The position numbers and the translations under genes were made by a program. 64,000 bases of DNA, from positions 63,251 through 127,250 of the forward strand of contig JAVHLR010000001.1 in the NCBI GenBank assembly GCA_031082005.1, given 5' to 3'. A model generated the notes under the pieces. The model saw only the letters and a list, made by a program, of their open reading frames with translations. It was not told the origin of the DNA and did no database searches. This DNA comes from Patescibacteria group bacterium (GTDB lineage: Bacteria; Patescibacteriota; Patescibacteriia; 2-12-FULL-60-25). Numbering within the stretch: position 1 is the stretch's first letter; every line of letters begins with the position of its first letter. This document shows positions 15,786-24,971 of the stretch, piece after piece.

Positions 15786-16697
15786 TTATTTCGCCACCTC
15801 TTTAATCCATTGCGCCAATACCTTGCCCATATCGCGTCCCGAGGCCTTAACCGCTTTCGGTACAAGGGAGTTTAGCGTCTGACCTGGGATAGTATTGATT
15901 TCCAAGAACCAGATACGTTCATCCTGATCAACGATGAAATCCGAACGCGTCAGATGACGCGCACCTATCAATCGATGAACCGTCACGGCTGCCGCTTTCA
16001 GCCTCTCACCCAACTCTGCATCTATCGGCGCCGGACAAATCTCTTCCACCAGCTCGGCATCATATTTTGCCGCAAAATCGAAAAACTCCGTCTTTGGTTC
16101 GATGGCGATGACAGGTAACGCAATCGCTTGGTTGCCTTCATCGATTACCGCGACAGTATACTCTTTTCCTTGCACATATCTCTCGACCAAAACCTCGTCG
16201 CCGAATTTTAGCGCTTCAGCGATGGCGGCACTGAATTCTTGTTCGGTTTTTGCGATACTGATGCCGACCGAGCTTCCTCCCTCCATCGGCTTGATGACGC
16301 ACGGCTCGTCAAACTCAGCTTCCGCGGCTCCGACACGACCAAGTACGTGGTAGTCCGGAGTCAGTATCCCGGTTTTGCTCACGACGTCTTTCGTGAAGGC
16401 TTTGTTTAACGCAATAGCATGTGCCGTGACATCAGAAAAAATGAACGGTAGGCCAAGTGTTTTCAGGAAACCTTGGATCACCCCGTCTTCACCCCCTTTG
16501 CCATGGAAGACAGGGATGACTGCGTTGAACTTCTTGAACCCCATTAGGAATTTATCGAAGTCGCTAGGAAAATCAAAAACGTCCAACTCGAAGCATGGCG
16601 CGAGCGCTGACCTTACTCCTTCAGCCGAGAGCAGCGCTATCTCCCTTTCCGAACTCGTTCCACCCGTCAGGATCGCGATCGTCTGTTGTTGTGACAT
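15786..16697 (-). CDS. ddl: D-alanine--D-alanine ligase
   Basis: 303 residues, usual length for the short form. ATP-grasp enzyme that makes the D-Ala-D-Ala dipeptide for peptidoglycan. Visible signatures: N-terminal ILTGGTSSEREIALLSAEGV (Ddl signature 1, HG-type loop), PVFHGKGGEDGVIQGFLKTLGLPF, PCVIKPMEGGSSVGI (ATP-binding Lys and Gly-rich loop), VERYVQGKEYTVAVI, and FLEINTIPGQT with the metal-binding Glu/Asn. Single cytoplasmic gene, convergent with tRNA-Arg. The pattern of the N-terminus is common in Patescibacteria. Confidence 0.95.
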   Translation of the reverse strand: MSQQQTIAILTGGTSSEREIALLSAEGVRSALAPCFELDVFDFPSDFDKFLMGFKKFNAVIPVFHGKGGEDGVIQGFLKTLGLPFIFSDVTAHAIALNKAFTKDVVSKTGILTPDYHVLGRVGAAEAEFDEPCVIKPMEGGSSVGISIAKTEQEFSAAIAEALKFGDEVLVERYVQGKEYTVAVIDEGNQAIALPVIAIEPKTEFFDFAAKYDAELVEEICPAPIDAELGERLKAAAVTVHRLIGARHLTRSDFIVDQDERIWFLEINTIPGQTLNSLVPKAVKASGRDMGKVLAQWIKEVAK

Positions 16698-16918
16698 ATC
16701 GATTTCATCCTAACATGTGCTCTCGCAAAAATAAAAAACACTCTACGTCGAATTATGGTTGTGGATAATTATTCATCAAGTAATAGATTTCATCTAAGTT
16801 TAGCCACATAAAAACATACTTGCCAACTAGGAGTTTACAGCCTATTGTTTATGTATGGACAGTGCCATCTTTACGCACCAAGCGTGCCTAAGTCGAGCTT
16901 CGACTGATCGTACGAGAT

Positions 16919-19147
16919 ATGAAATCACACCTATTACGCTTATCCGCGATAGCAACCATCTCAATGGGTGCGATTTTGACTTCATTTCTTGATTCTACAA
17001 TTGCTGCCGGGGTCAACCTGATACCCAACCCCCAATTCGAGGAGGCGGAGGCGACCGATCCTTCTCGACCGGCTCATTGGCAGGCCGGCTCATGGGGAAG
17101 CGTACAGGCGACTTTTGCGTATCCTGTTCCTGGAGTCGGCAATTCAAGCGCGGTTAGTGTGAATGTCTCTTCTACCCTGGGCGATGGCGATGCGAAATGG
17201 TTCTTCGAAGATGTACCTGTTGTAGCAGGACAGACATATTCCTATGGCACACACTACCGCGCTGACGTGGGAACTGAAATTGACGTACGTTTTCTCCTCT
17301 CTGACGGTAGCTATTCTTACTATTATCTGACCTCTGCACCGGTTGCTGCTGACTGGAGCTTCGTATCCTCTTCGTTTGCAGTACCAGCGGGTGCGATCAG
17401 CGCCACGATATTTCATGTGCTAAGCGCCGTCGGGACGCTGACTGTGGATGAAACAAGTCTTGAACAGCTGGAAGCTGCGCCTCCTCCGCCACCCCCGCCT
17501 CCACCCCCGCCTCCGACCAGTACAACCAGCCTCATCCCGAACTATGACTTGGAAACCATAGATCAGGATCAGCCCGGCTTACCAGCGAGTTGGTCTCAAG
17601 GAGTTTGGGGAAATCTAAGCGCTACTTTTCAATACCCCATTGCAGGATCGGGTGGCGACAAGGCGACACGCGTTGATATCGCGTCTTATACCTCCGGTGA
17701 TACCAAATGGGTCCATCCCGCGATAGCAATCACCGGCGGACGAACATATAATTTTTCTGACGACTACCGATCGAACGAAGCGAGTAACCTGACGCTGCAA
17801 TATAAGTTGAACGACGGAACGTTCTCGTACGCTTGGCTTGCGGATCTGCCCTCTTCTGATGCTTCATGGGTCAAGACCGGCGTCTATTCTTTCACCGCAC
17901 CTGCAAACGCCTCGGAAGTCACGGTTTTCCATTTGATAAATAACGTCGGTTATTTGGAGACTGACGATTATGTCTTGGCTGAAGAACCTACTGTGCCGCC
18001 GCCACCTCCACCTCCGAACCCAAACAACTTGATCGTGAACGGTAACCTTAATACGCCAGACGCTGTCGATCCGTCCTTGCCGCAAGGCTGGACTAACGAT
18101 CAATGGGGTAACTTGTCCACTACGTTCATATATCCCGTTGCAGACGCGACAGACGGCACTGGCGCAGCCCGTGTACAGATAAATTCGTTCTCCAGCGGTG
18201 ATGCGAAGTGGGTCTCCGCACCCGTCATGATTACGCCTAATACGACATATTCTTTTTCAGACGTATATCGATCCAATGTCACGACAGAGATAGACGTGCA
18301 GTACAAACTGACCGATGGGACATACTCCTATTCTTGGTTGAACGCGCCACCTCCTGCTAACGGCTGGACTTCCGTAACATATGCTTTCACAACACCTCCG
18401 AATGCTGTTGAGGTCACGATTTTCCACATAATTTCGTCCGTGGGTTGGCTTGAAACGGATGATTATTCACTGACCGCACAAGCCGCTCATAATTTCAGCG
18501 AAGCTATGGTGACGTTCGTGTTTGATGACGGCTGGCAAAACATATACGACAACGCTGCGCCGATTTTGAACGCTGCAGGTATTAAGTCTACACAAGCCAT
18601 CATATCCGGTTCTGTGGGTGATAATAGCTACATGACTTTGGCGGAAATACAGGATCTCGAGTCCCAAGGTCACGAGATCGCGTCGCACACCCGAACGCAC
18701 GCCCACTTGCCGCAGCTTAATGCTGCCGGCCTGCAGAGCGAGCTCGTCGGATCTCGCGATGATCTGCTTGCCATGGGCTTCTCGCCGGTAAACACGTTCG
18801 TTTATCCTTACGGCGAATACGATAATGCGGTCAAGCAAGCTGTTGCCCAGGCTGGTTATCTTGGGGCGCGTAGCGTCGATGAAGGATATAATTACGCCAA
18901 CAGCGATCCTTATGCGCTCATGGATCAGCATGTCGAGGTAGGGACTACTGCTGACCAAGTCAAGTCCTATGTTGACCGTGCGATCGTCGACAAATCCTGG
19001 CTTATCTTGGAGCTGCATAACGTCGACCATGGAGGCGATCAATACAGCACGACGCCCGAGATCCTCCAGGCGATAGTGGATTATGTAGTCGCCAGAGGGA
19101 TAAAAACCGTAACCTTAAACCAAGGTCTGTTGCTGATGAACCGTTGA
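16919..19147 (+). CDS. Secreted NodB-type polysaccharide deacetylase with three carbohydrate-binding-like repeats
   Basis: 742 residues. Signal peptide (~1-30), then three ~150-residue homologous beta-rich repeats (each with ...NLIPNPQFEE or NLIVNGNLNTP, then PxxWxxGxWGxxxATFxYPV, GDAKW, YSFSDxYRSN, VTIFHxxxxVGxLxxDDYxL) joined by poly-Pro linkers. Each repeat looks like a jelly-roll CBM-type domain. The C-terminal ~215 residues are a NodB domain: motif 1 VTFVFDDGW (Asp base and metal Asp), motif 2 SHTRTHAHL (metal His pair), motif 3 YPYGEYDN. Catalytic residues are kept, so it should remove acetyl groups from an N-acetylated glycan outside the cell. Start of a polysaccharide-related stretch with the next genes; tail overlaps the convergent gene by 33 bases. 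Confidence 0.88.
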   Translation: MKSHLLRLSAIATISMGAILTSFLDSTIAAGVNLIPNPQFEEAEATDPSRPAHWQAGSWGSVQATFAYPVPGVGNSSAVSVNVSSTLGDGDAKWFFEDVPVVAGQTYSYGTHYRADVGTEIDVRFLLSDGSYSYYYLTSAPVAADWSFVSSSFAVPAGAISATIFHVLSAVGTLTVDETSLEQLEAAPPPPPPPPPPPPTSTTSLIPNYDLETIDQDQPGLPASWSQGVWGNLSATFQYPIAGSGGDKATRVDIASYTSGDTKWVHPAIAITGGRTYNFSDDYRSNEASNLTLQYKLNDGTFSYAWLADLPSSDASWVKTGVYSFTAPANASEVTVFHLINNVGYLETDDYVLAEEPTVPPPPPPPNPNNLIVNGNLNTPDAVDPSLPQGWTNDQWGNLSTTFIYPVADATDGTGAARVQINSFSSGDAKWVSAPVMITPNTTYSFSDVYRSNVTTEIDVQYKLTDGTYSYSWLNAPPPANGWTSVTYAFTTPPNAVEVTIFHIISSVGWLETDDYSLTAQAAHNFSEAMVTFVFDDGWQNIYDNAAPILNAAGIKSTQAIISGSVGDNSYMTLAEIQDLESQGHEIASHTRTHAHLPQLNAAGLQSELVGSRDDLLAMGFSPVNTFVYPYGEYDNAVKQAVAQAGYLGARSVDEGYNYANSDPYALMDQHVEVGTTADQVKSYVDRAIVDKSWLILELHNVDHGGDQYSTTPEILQAIVDYVVARGIKTVTLNQGLLLMNR

Positions 19148-19600
19148 TCGGTCTTCGATCATCCGCTCGATCAGCTCCAGCAGATCTTTGGGGTGAAATT
19201 TCAGGAAATTTCCGTAACGTACGACTTCAAGCGGGATCCTGATCGTTTGCTGCATGGACTCCAGGAGTTTTTTTGATATTTCCTGCGGGCAGAAGATGAA
19301 GATCTCTTGATGCTCCGTGTTGAGGTGCTCGCGCAGCGATATGTCTATGAGTTTGATTAGTCTGTCTTGTTTTTCGGTGCGGTTAGTTTTTATCAAGGTT
19401 TTAGAATGTCCCTTGAAATCATGATCAAGTTCGACTTGTGGATTCTTGTCGGCATACATCTCGACCGCGGCCGATGAGATGGTTTCTTTCAGCTCGCAAG
19501 TGCGTCCGTCGATCTGGAATATCTTGCCCGCCGTCTTACCGCAGACTAGCAACAGACAATTCGTATTCTGCAGTTGCGGAAACATGTTTGAGATAAGCAT
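19115..19600 (-). CDS. baeRF-like / host-attachment-like protein
   Basis: 161 residues. TNCLLLVCGKTAGKIFQIDGRTCELKETI...KLIDISLREHLNTEHQEIFIFCPQEISKKLLESMQQTIRIPLEVVRYGNFLKFHPKDLLELIERM follows the pattern of bacterial relatives of the archaeo-eukaryotic release-factor core (baeRF): a short strand-rich start that reads a small molecule or tag, and a helical end with LLELIERM-like closure. A similar protein is encoded at 61500-61934. The function of this family in bacteria is not settled. Last gene of a leftward operon with the two deacetylase/GT proteins; its 3' end runs 33 bases into the upstream convergent gene. Confidence 0.55.
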   Translation of the reverse strand: MLISNMFPQLQNTNCLLLVCGKTAGKIFQIDGRTCELKETISSAAVEMYADKNPQVELDHDFKGHSKTLIKTNRTEKQDRLIKLIDISLREHLNTEHQEIFIFCPQEISKKLLESMQQTIRIPLEVVRYGNFLKFHPKDLLELIERMIEDRSTVHQQQTLV

Positions 19601-19617
19601 ATTCGTGATAAGGGGGG

Positions 19618-21387
19618 TTAATCATTAATGGCTTCGTCCAAGCTGGCGAAGCGATATCCTGATTGCCTTAGTCGGGGAATCAATTTTTCCAGTATCTCGA
19701 GCGTTCGCGAGCGGTCGCCTCCTCCGTCATGGAAGACGATTATGTGTTTGTCCGCTGCAAGCTCGCGCACGATACGCTCAACCGTCTTATCCGCATCTGG
19801 CATGCTCCAATCAAGGGAATCTATGCCAGCGCCGACGAAGATGTAGCCTTGCCTGGCGATCATCTCCATAGCATGAAGAGTGATGAAATCTGTCGGTGCG
19901 ATGCCGATATCGTAGGTGAGCCTGAAATATCGAGGCGTAGTTTTAAGATGGGTTCGGATAATTTCCGTCGTGCTCGCGACCTGTTGCGTCAGCTCCTCGT
20001 CAGCCAGCCCATCGAGACGGGGATGGCTATACGAATGGTTGCCGATGGTAAAAAGCGGATTGACCAGTTGCGCGGCGGCCGCTGGCCATCTTTCGACCTG
20101 TTCCCCGACGACGAAAAACGCGGCCGGGATTTTTTCCCTTTCCAGCAAGTCGACTATCCTCGGCGTCCATTGCGGATCAGGCCCATCATCGAATGTCAGT
20201 ACAACCGTATTCTCCGCAATAGCCTCACCCGCGCGTTCTATTATGTAGCCATGAGGGATACTGCCGGGTGCGCTTGGCGGGCTGGATATCTTTATTATCT
20301 CGCCGCGATTTTCATGATGGACGTATGGAGGCGGAGATAATGTTTTCGGCACCCTGATGTTTGGATCGGCCAGCAGCTCCCAGACCAAAGGGTGCTCGGC
20401 CCCCAGGCGGTAGACTCCGACATCTGTCACACCTGACCGTTCAATCAGTATGAGTTGGTCCTGCGCCTGATTGGGGCCGAGCAGCCAAAAGGTCTGTCGG
20501 TCCGACTTCGCTTTCAGATTCTGCGTTTGCGGATCCAAGGCGAAGCTTGATGATTGTTTTTGTGACTCGAAAGCAGCTGCAGTGAATGTGAGTTCACGGG
20601 GGACGTCATCACCCTGTTCAAGCGTGCCGAACTGACCTATCGTCAGCATGAGTTTATCCCGCGGTATCTTACCGGTTATACGGGTTAAAGTATTTTTGAA
20701 CCAAGCGAACGGCGCCGGTGCTTCGGAAAGACTCGTTTGTCCCGCCTCCCTGTACATATTGACGATGACGCCGTCGCTGGCTTTTGCGAGTTCGACGAGT
20801 TTGTCATCGTCTGGACCCGTCGAGACGTAAAAATTCAGGCCGTTTGATTTGAACAGCTCCGTCGTTTCCCGGACGAAAACGACATAGGTATCCTTCATGT
20901 CTGGCGTGACGGCAAAACTTACTGCGATACCCTGTACCTCATCTGTTTTCGCCGCTTCGAGCAGCTTTTCCTCGAGACATCGCCTGGATCCCTTGTCAGC
21001 CAGTACTGCATGGGTTTGATCGAGATAGACGCCATTCGCATCATTGTTCTGATAAAGCGCGACGACATTCAGGCCGGCCGTTCGTGCCGCCTCTTTTATC
21101 TTCGGAAAAGCCCTGGCGTCTACCCCGCAACTTCCCTGGGTCAAGAAATACCAATCCGGAATGATCGTATCCAACTTGCCTGCATGCAATCCTATCGCCA
21201 TCTCGCTGTTAACGTCACTCTGTGCCACGAAGGCATATTTACCCATGCGCCAGGTAGAACCCCGTGCCGTGTCGGTGACGCCGGTGAAAGGGTTGCCCGC
21301 GCTTTCGAAAGTCAGGGCAGACAACGCGAAGAGCATCACGAGCAACGAGACGCTTAAGACAGCGATGCGTATCCGTCGTATGTTCAT
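19618..21387 (-). CDS. Membrane/secreted GH18-like + NodB deacetylase fusion
   Basis: 589 residues. N-terminal hydrophobic segment (IRIAVLSVSLLVMLFALSALTF), then a GH18-like TIM-barrel-type domain (~45-330) of the kind in YaaH and poly-GlcNAc-related proteins, and a NodB domain (~375-589): TFDDGPDPQWTPRIVDLLEREKIPAAFFVVG (motif 1 with both Asp), NHSYSHPRLDG (motif 2 with the His pair), and HDGGGDRSRTLEIL near the end. All NodB residues that bind metal are present, so it is probably an active deacetylase. The GH18-like part lacks an obvious DxxDxDxE motif and may be non-catalytic. Starts three bases after the stop of the larger homologue upstream, so the two are one operon. Confidence 0.85.
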   Translation of the reverse strand: MNIRRIRIAVLSVSLLVMLFALSALTFESAGNPFTGVTDTARGSTWRMGKYAFVAQSDVNSEMAIGLHAGKLDTIIPDWYFLTQGSCGVDARAFPKIKEAARTAGLNVVALYQNNDANGVYLDQTHAVLADKGSRRCLEEKLLEAAKTDEVQGIAVSFAVTPDMKDTYVVFVRETTELFKSNGLNFYVSTGPDDDKLVELAKASDGVIVNMYREAGQTSLSEAPAPFAWFKNTLTRITGKIPRDKLMLTIGQFGTLEQGDDVPRELTFTAAAFESQKQSSSFALDPQTQNLKAKSDRQTFWLLGPNQAQDQLILIERSGVTDVGVYRLGAEHPLVWELLADPNIRVPKTLSPPPYVHHENRGEIIKISSPPSAPGSIPHGYIIERAGEAIAENTVVLTFDDGPDPQWTPRIVDLLEREKIPAAFFVVGEQVERWPAAAAQLVNPLFTIGNHSYSHPRLDGLADEELTQQVASTTEIIRTHLKTTPRYFRLTYDIGIAPTDFITLHAMEMIARQGYIFVGAGIDSLDWSMPDADKTVERIVRELAADKHIIVFHDGGGDRSRTLEILEKLIPRLRQSGYRFASLDEAIND

Positions 21388-21390
21388 ATT

Positions 21391-24300
21391 TTAGGTAGGT
21401 TCAAGTACCGTGCCCATGCGCTCAAGCTTGTTCCAACCGTAACGCTTTCCTCTCAAGATCGCGATGATGGATCGTATAATCGTTATGTATAGGAACTGCC
21501 GATAGTAGAACCTTTGGATGAAAGCCATGAGCAGCAGCTTCTTAGGTTTCTTGTCTATGACGAAAGCGAAGAGCGAACTTGCCAGCTCCATGGCGGTGAA
21601 GAATAGATAGCTCCAGAAGATGACCCCGAACGCACCCTGCACAAGGGTTATCATGAATACGATATCGCCGATCGGAGCAAGCAACGGAAAGATAATCTGG
21701 AAGACGAAGATATTGGGCAACGATATCCATCCGACGCGTCCCTTGAAGAACAGCTTGTAGTGCTTACCTAAGCACTGGAAAGTCCCGAAGCTCCAACGGA
21801 ATCTTTGCTTAGCGAGGTCTGAGAGGACTTGTGGTGCTTCCGTAAAGGAACGTGCGTTGTGTGCGTATACGATCTTCCCCCCAGCGGCGAGCATCCTGAT
21901 GGTTAAATCCGCGTCCTCGGTCAACGTGTCACCCTCGTATCCGCCTATCTCGATCACGCGTTTCCTGTTCCACGCTCCCGTCGCACCCGGGACGACGTTA
22001 ATGGCGTTGACCTCATCAAGTGCATTGCGGTCGAAGTTCTGTGCGGTGATATATTCCAAGGCCTGGAACGCAGTCAACGCATTCCGTACGTTGCCGACTT
22101 CTACATTTCCGCACACGGCGTCGACACTTTTGTCGAAGAATGGTTTTATCAGCTCATCGACGGCTTGCGGCTGCAATATCGTGTCTGCATCGATCGTCAC
22201 GGCTATCTGATATCGCGCTATGCGCATGCCCAGGTTCAGGGCTTCGGCTTTGCCGCTGTTTTGTTTGTTGATCAGTCTGATCCTAGGATCCATATCGACG
22301 AACCTCTGGACGACTGCGGCTGTATTGTCCGTGCTCCCATCGTTGATGACTAAGGCTTCGAATCTTTTGTGGTGGCTTTTGAGCAAGGCGTTAAGCGTTT
22401 TTCCGATGGTCTGCTCTTCGTTGTAGGCCGGGATAAGGATGCTGACATATCGGATCGACGGATTCCCTCCAGGTCGTTTGCGCTTAGCCGATCTAATGGC
22501 GAAGACATACATCAGTATGATGCGGAACAGCGAAAAGCCTGTCGTGACCGCGAACAGCAGAAGGATGGTCGGCCAAATCATGCTGCCCAGAGCCATTACT
22601 GCGTGCAGCATGCGGGCAAAGGTTGCCTCGTTACGTTCCAATGACGGCATGACGTCGTTTTTGGCCAGCCCGAGCACCTGGTCGATGCCTGTGAAGCCGA
22701 ATCCTTTCTCCTTTGCTGCTGGGATTATCTGCTTCATCGCGGCAAGAGTCTGCTCTCGGTCATCGCCACTGCCCTGGAAAGCCAGGATGTGCGCGCCGTC
22801 TCCGACGTTGTCCAGTTCGCGCATCACATCATCCGCGATCCCGTCGGCTTCGGCGCCGCTGACCCAATCTTTCGCATCGATATTCGCACGCACTATGAAG
22901 AAGCCCAACTGCGAAATATCAGTGATGTGTTCTGCGTCGGCCGTATTGGCAGGTAGGGAGAAGCTGTGGTATTGCCTTAGATAGAGCCTGGCTTTCGCGA
23001 GAAGTTCGCGTTGGATCACTCGCTGCGTCTCGTTCACGTTGTCGATCAATTCTTGGCGTGATATTACATCTGGATTCACGAATTCACCGCCGCGATTGCC
23101 GACTATGTAGCCTCTATCGGCTATCACCTTCAGCAGCTCTGGATGTTTCTGGGCTTCGGGTGCGGTGACGAAGAAGACGGCGGGGACATTCGCTTCGTCC
23201 AACAGGTCGAGGATACGTGGAGTCCACACAGGATCAGGCCCGCCGTCGATGATTACCGATAGCTGTTTGGCCGTCGTGGGCTTACCCACGGCTTCCAGTT
23301 CATATCCGCTCGGTAGCCTTTGGTATTTGGCGCCTATGATGAAGCCGCTATCATTCAGCGAGATCGCGACATTCCCATCGAGCGGTGTTCTAGAAAGCTT
23401 ATATATCTCCGGCTGTCCCGTGATTGCGATGGTGGTAAGTGCAGGAGGGGACTGGACCGCGTCGCTGCCTGCGCTTGCATCCCCAGCGAATTCCCAAAAC
23501 GATTCATCTTCCGATCCCAGCCGCCACAGCGCGAGTCCTGCCGCACCCGTCCCGCTGATGAAGCGCCACTCGTTCCAGAGTGTCACTCCATCCAACAGCC
23601 ATACGGCATGTAATCGGTTCTCCAGGTCGCGATAACCGAACAACATGTTCTTGGATATCTTCTCCAATTCCGGCGATGCGCCCGCTTGTCTTGCAATCGA
23701 GAGGGCTTGGCCGTAAGTCAGGCTCCGCGCGGTGCTGCTGGCGTCACTCACATTCCAGTCATAGGCGTATGATCCGATGCCGACGACTAGTTTTTCCGGA
23801 GGTACTTCTTTATAGAAATATTGGAAGGCTTGCTCGAACCAATCTTGGCTCGCGATAGGACCGCTCTTGCTCGTCGCGTAGTGCTCACCGTTCAGTCCCA
23901 CGACGACCAAGTCAGAGTATGTGCTCAATACCTCCAGGTCATACGAACGGTTGCCCGCCGGAACCACGACTTGGAGCCATCGGTTTTCCTTATGCAGACC
24001 TTGCGACAGCTTAGCGACGAAATTCGAGAATCCGGCGCTTGCATCGTCTGTCAGCCCATCCATATCCACGATCAGACCCTGCGTATCATTCGATTTGAGC
24101 GTCTGGATGACTTCCTGGATTAGGCAGTCTGTAAGCGTCGGTGTACCGAGTATTTTGTCGAATTCTTCGGCGTAGACCTTATTTCCGTCGCTATTCGTAA
24201 GACGCGGTACGATGGCGATATCCGAACCCTTGAGCGTTTGAGTCACCTCGGCGTTGATGGAAACGCTCGGCGCACACGTCGCTTCTTTGATCGTGAACCA

Positions 24301-24702
24301 ATCCGGATATGCGATGTCGATCTTTTGCGCGTTACTCCTCAATGACCGGACGCTATTGGCATCGCTTTGCAGGATGTATGCGCTGATTAGTTTATCTTTT
24401 TTTGGTTTTGGGACCAGCGTCTTTCCGTTCATGTCTTGTCCGGCGACGGATTGACTCAAGGTATTTTGTTGCTGCTTCCAGCCACGGGTCATGTCGGCTG
24501 GTGTCGCTTGGACTGCCGGTAGTTGGTCTATCGGCACGGCGACGACACGGGCTTCAGCCCGAGGATTAAAGATCGGTAACGTGGGAATGATTATTATCCC
24601 GGAAATGGCGATGGCGCTAATGACGACAAGCCCGAATATTATTGAGACGAACATGCTGATCGTATAACGCCAGCGCTTTCGGGTAGGATCTTCGAAGACC
24701 AT
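21391..24702 (-). CDS. Large GH18-like + degenerate NodB + GT2 glycosyltransferase fusion
   Basis: 1103 residues. Order: TM segment (~17-40); GH18-like domain (~85-430); NodB-like domain (~480-680); TM segment(s) (~695-735); family-2 processive glycosyltransferase (~748-975); two or three C-terminal TM segments. The GT2 part has all motifs of chitin/PNAG/hyaluronan-type synthases: VSILIPAYNEEQT, VINDGSTDNTA, IDADTIL, TEDADLT, QRFRWSFG. The NodB part is degenerate: motif 1 reads IIDGGPDP instead of TFDDGPDP, and motif 2 reads GNRGGEFVNP, so the metal His pair is gone. It therefore likely makes a beta-linked N-acetylglucosamine-type polymer, and active deacetylation would come from its smaller neighbour. 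An operon with the next two genes. Confidence 0.85.
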   Translation of the reverse strand: MVFEDPTRKRWRYTISMFVSIIFGLVVISAIAISGIIIIPTLPIFNPRAEARVVAVPIDQLPAVQATPADMTRGWKQQQNTLSQSVAGQDMNGKTLVPKPKKDKLISAYILQSDANSVRSLRSNAQKIDIAYPDWFTIKEATCAPSVSINAEVTQTLKGSDIAIVPRLTNSDGNKVYAEEFDKILGTPTLTDCLIQEVIQTLKSNDTQGLIVDMDGLTDDASAGFSNFVAKLSQGLHKENRWLQVVVPAGNRSYDLEVLSTYSDLVVVGLNGEHYATSKSGPIASQDWFEQAFQYFYKEVPPEKLVVGIGSYAYDWNVSDASSTARSLTYGQALSIARQAGASPELEKISKNMLFGYRDLENRLHAVWLLDGVTLWNEWRFISGTGAAGLALWRLGSEDESFWEFAGDASAGSDAVQSPPALTTIAITGQPEIYKLSRTPLDGNVAISLNDSGFIIGAKYQRLPSGYELEAVGKPTTAKQLSVIIDGGPDPVWTPRILDLLDEANVPAVFFVTAPEAQKHPELLKVIADRGYIVGNRGGEFVNPDVISRQELIDNVNETQRVIQRELLAKARLYLRQYHSFSLPANTADAEHITDISQLGFFIVRANIDAKDWVSGAEADGIADDVMRELDNVGDGAHILAFQGSGDDREQTLAAMKQIIPAAKEKGFGFTGIDQVLGLAKNDVMPSLERNEATFARMLHAVMALGSMIWPTILLLFAVTTGFSLFRIILMYVFAIRSAKRKRPGGNPSIRYVSILIPAYNEEQTIGKTLNALLKSHHKRFEALVINDGSTDNTAAVVQRFVDMDPRIRLINKQNSGKAEALNLGMRIARYQIAVTIDADTILQPQAVDELIKPFFDKSVDAVCGNVEVGNVRNALTAFQALEYITAQNFDRNALDEVNAINVVPGATGAWNRKRVIEIGGYEGDTLTEDADLTIRMLAAGGKIVYAHNARSFTEAPQVLSDLAKQRFRWSFGTFQCLGKHYKLFFKGRVGWISLPNIFVFQIIFPLLAPIGDIVFMITLVQGAFGVIFWSYLFFTAMELASSLFAFVIDKKPKKLLLMAFIQRFYYRQFLYITIIRSIIAILRGKRYGWNKLERMGTVLEPT

Positions 24703-24971
24703 ATCTCGAAAGGGTTAAGCACTTCGCTTGTGCGGAGCGCGGATATTAGACTTTGTTCGTTTCAAACGATCTTACCTGACGCCGAAGGCGATCGGACATC
24801 TTAAGATCGGTATTGTTCTGTTTTTTTTTTCGCTTCTCTGGTGGCTTCCTAGCGCTTCAGTCCCGTGTATCGAGTGGTCTCCCTCCCTATATTCCTAGCA
24901 CGATGCTAGGTATTTATCAATAAAAAATGTGGATAAGTATCTGTGTAAAAAACAGGCTGTTTTTTTTCCGA
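24703..24971. promoter_or_regulatory. Intergenic region upstream of the GT2 fusion gene, with terminator
   Basis: 269 bases with AT-rich and T-run stretches. It must hold the promoter of the leftward polysaccharide operon; no clear -35/-10 pair stood out. At its right end AAAAAACAG / TGTTTTTT (24947-24968) forms a stem next to the stop of the chitosanase gene and probably terminates that transcript. Confidence 0.45.
24947..24968 (-). terminator. Terminator of chitosanase gene
   Basis: Minus-strand stem AAAAAACAG...CTGTTTTTT directly after the stop codon at 24972, with a U-rich 3' side. The stem is A/U-rich, so it is only moderately strong. Confidence 0.5.
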
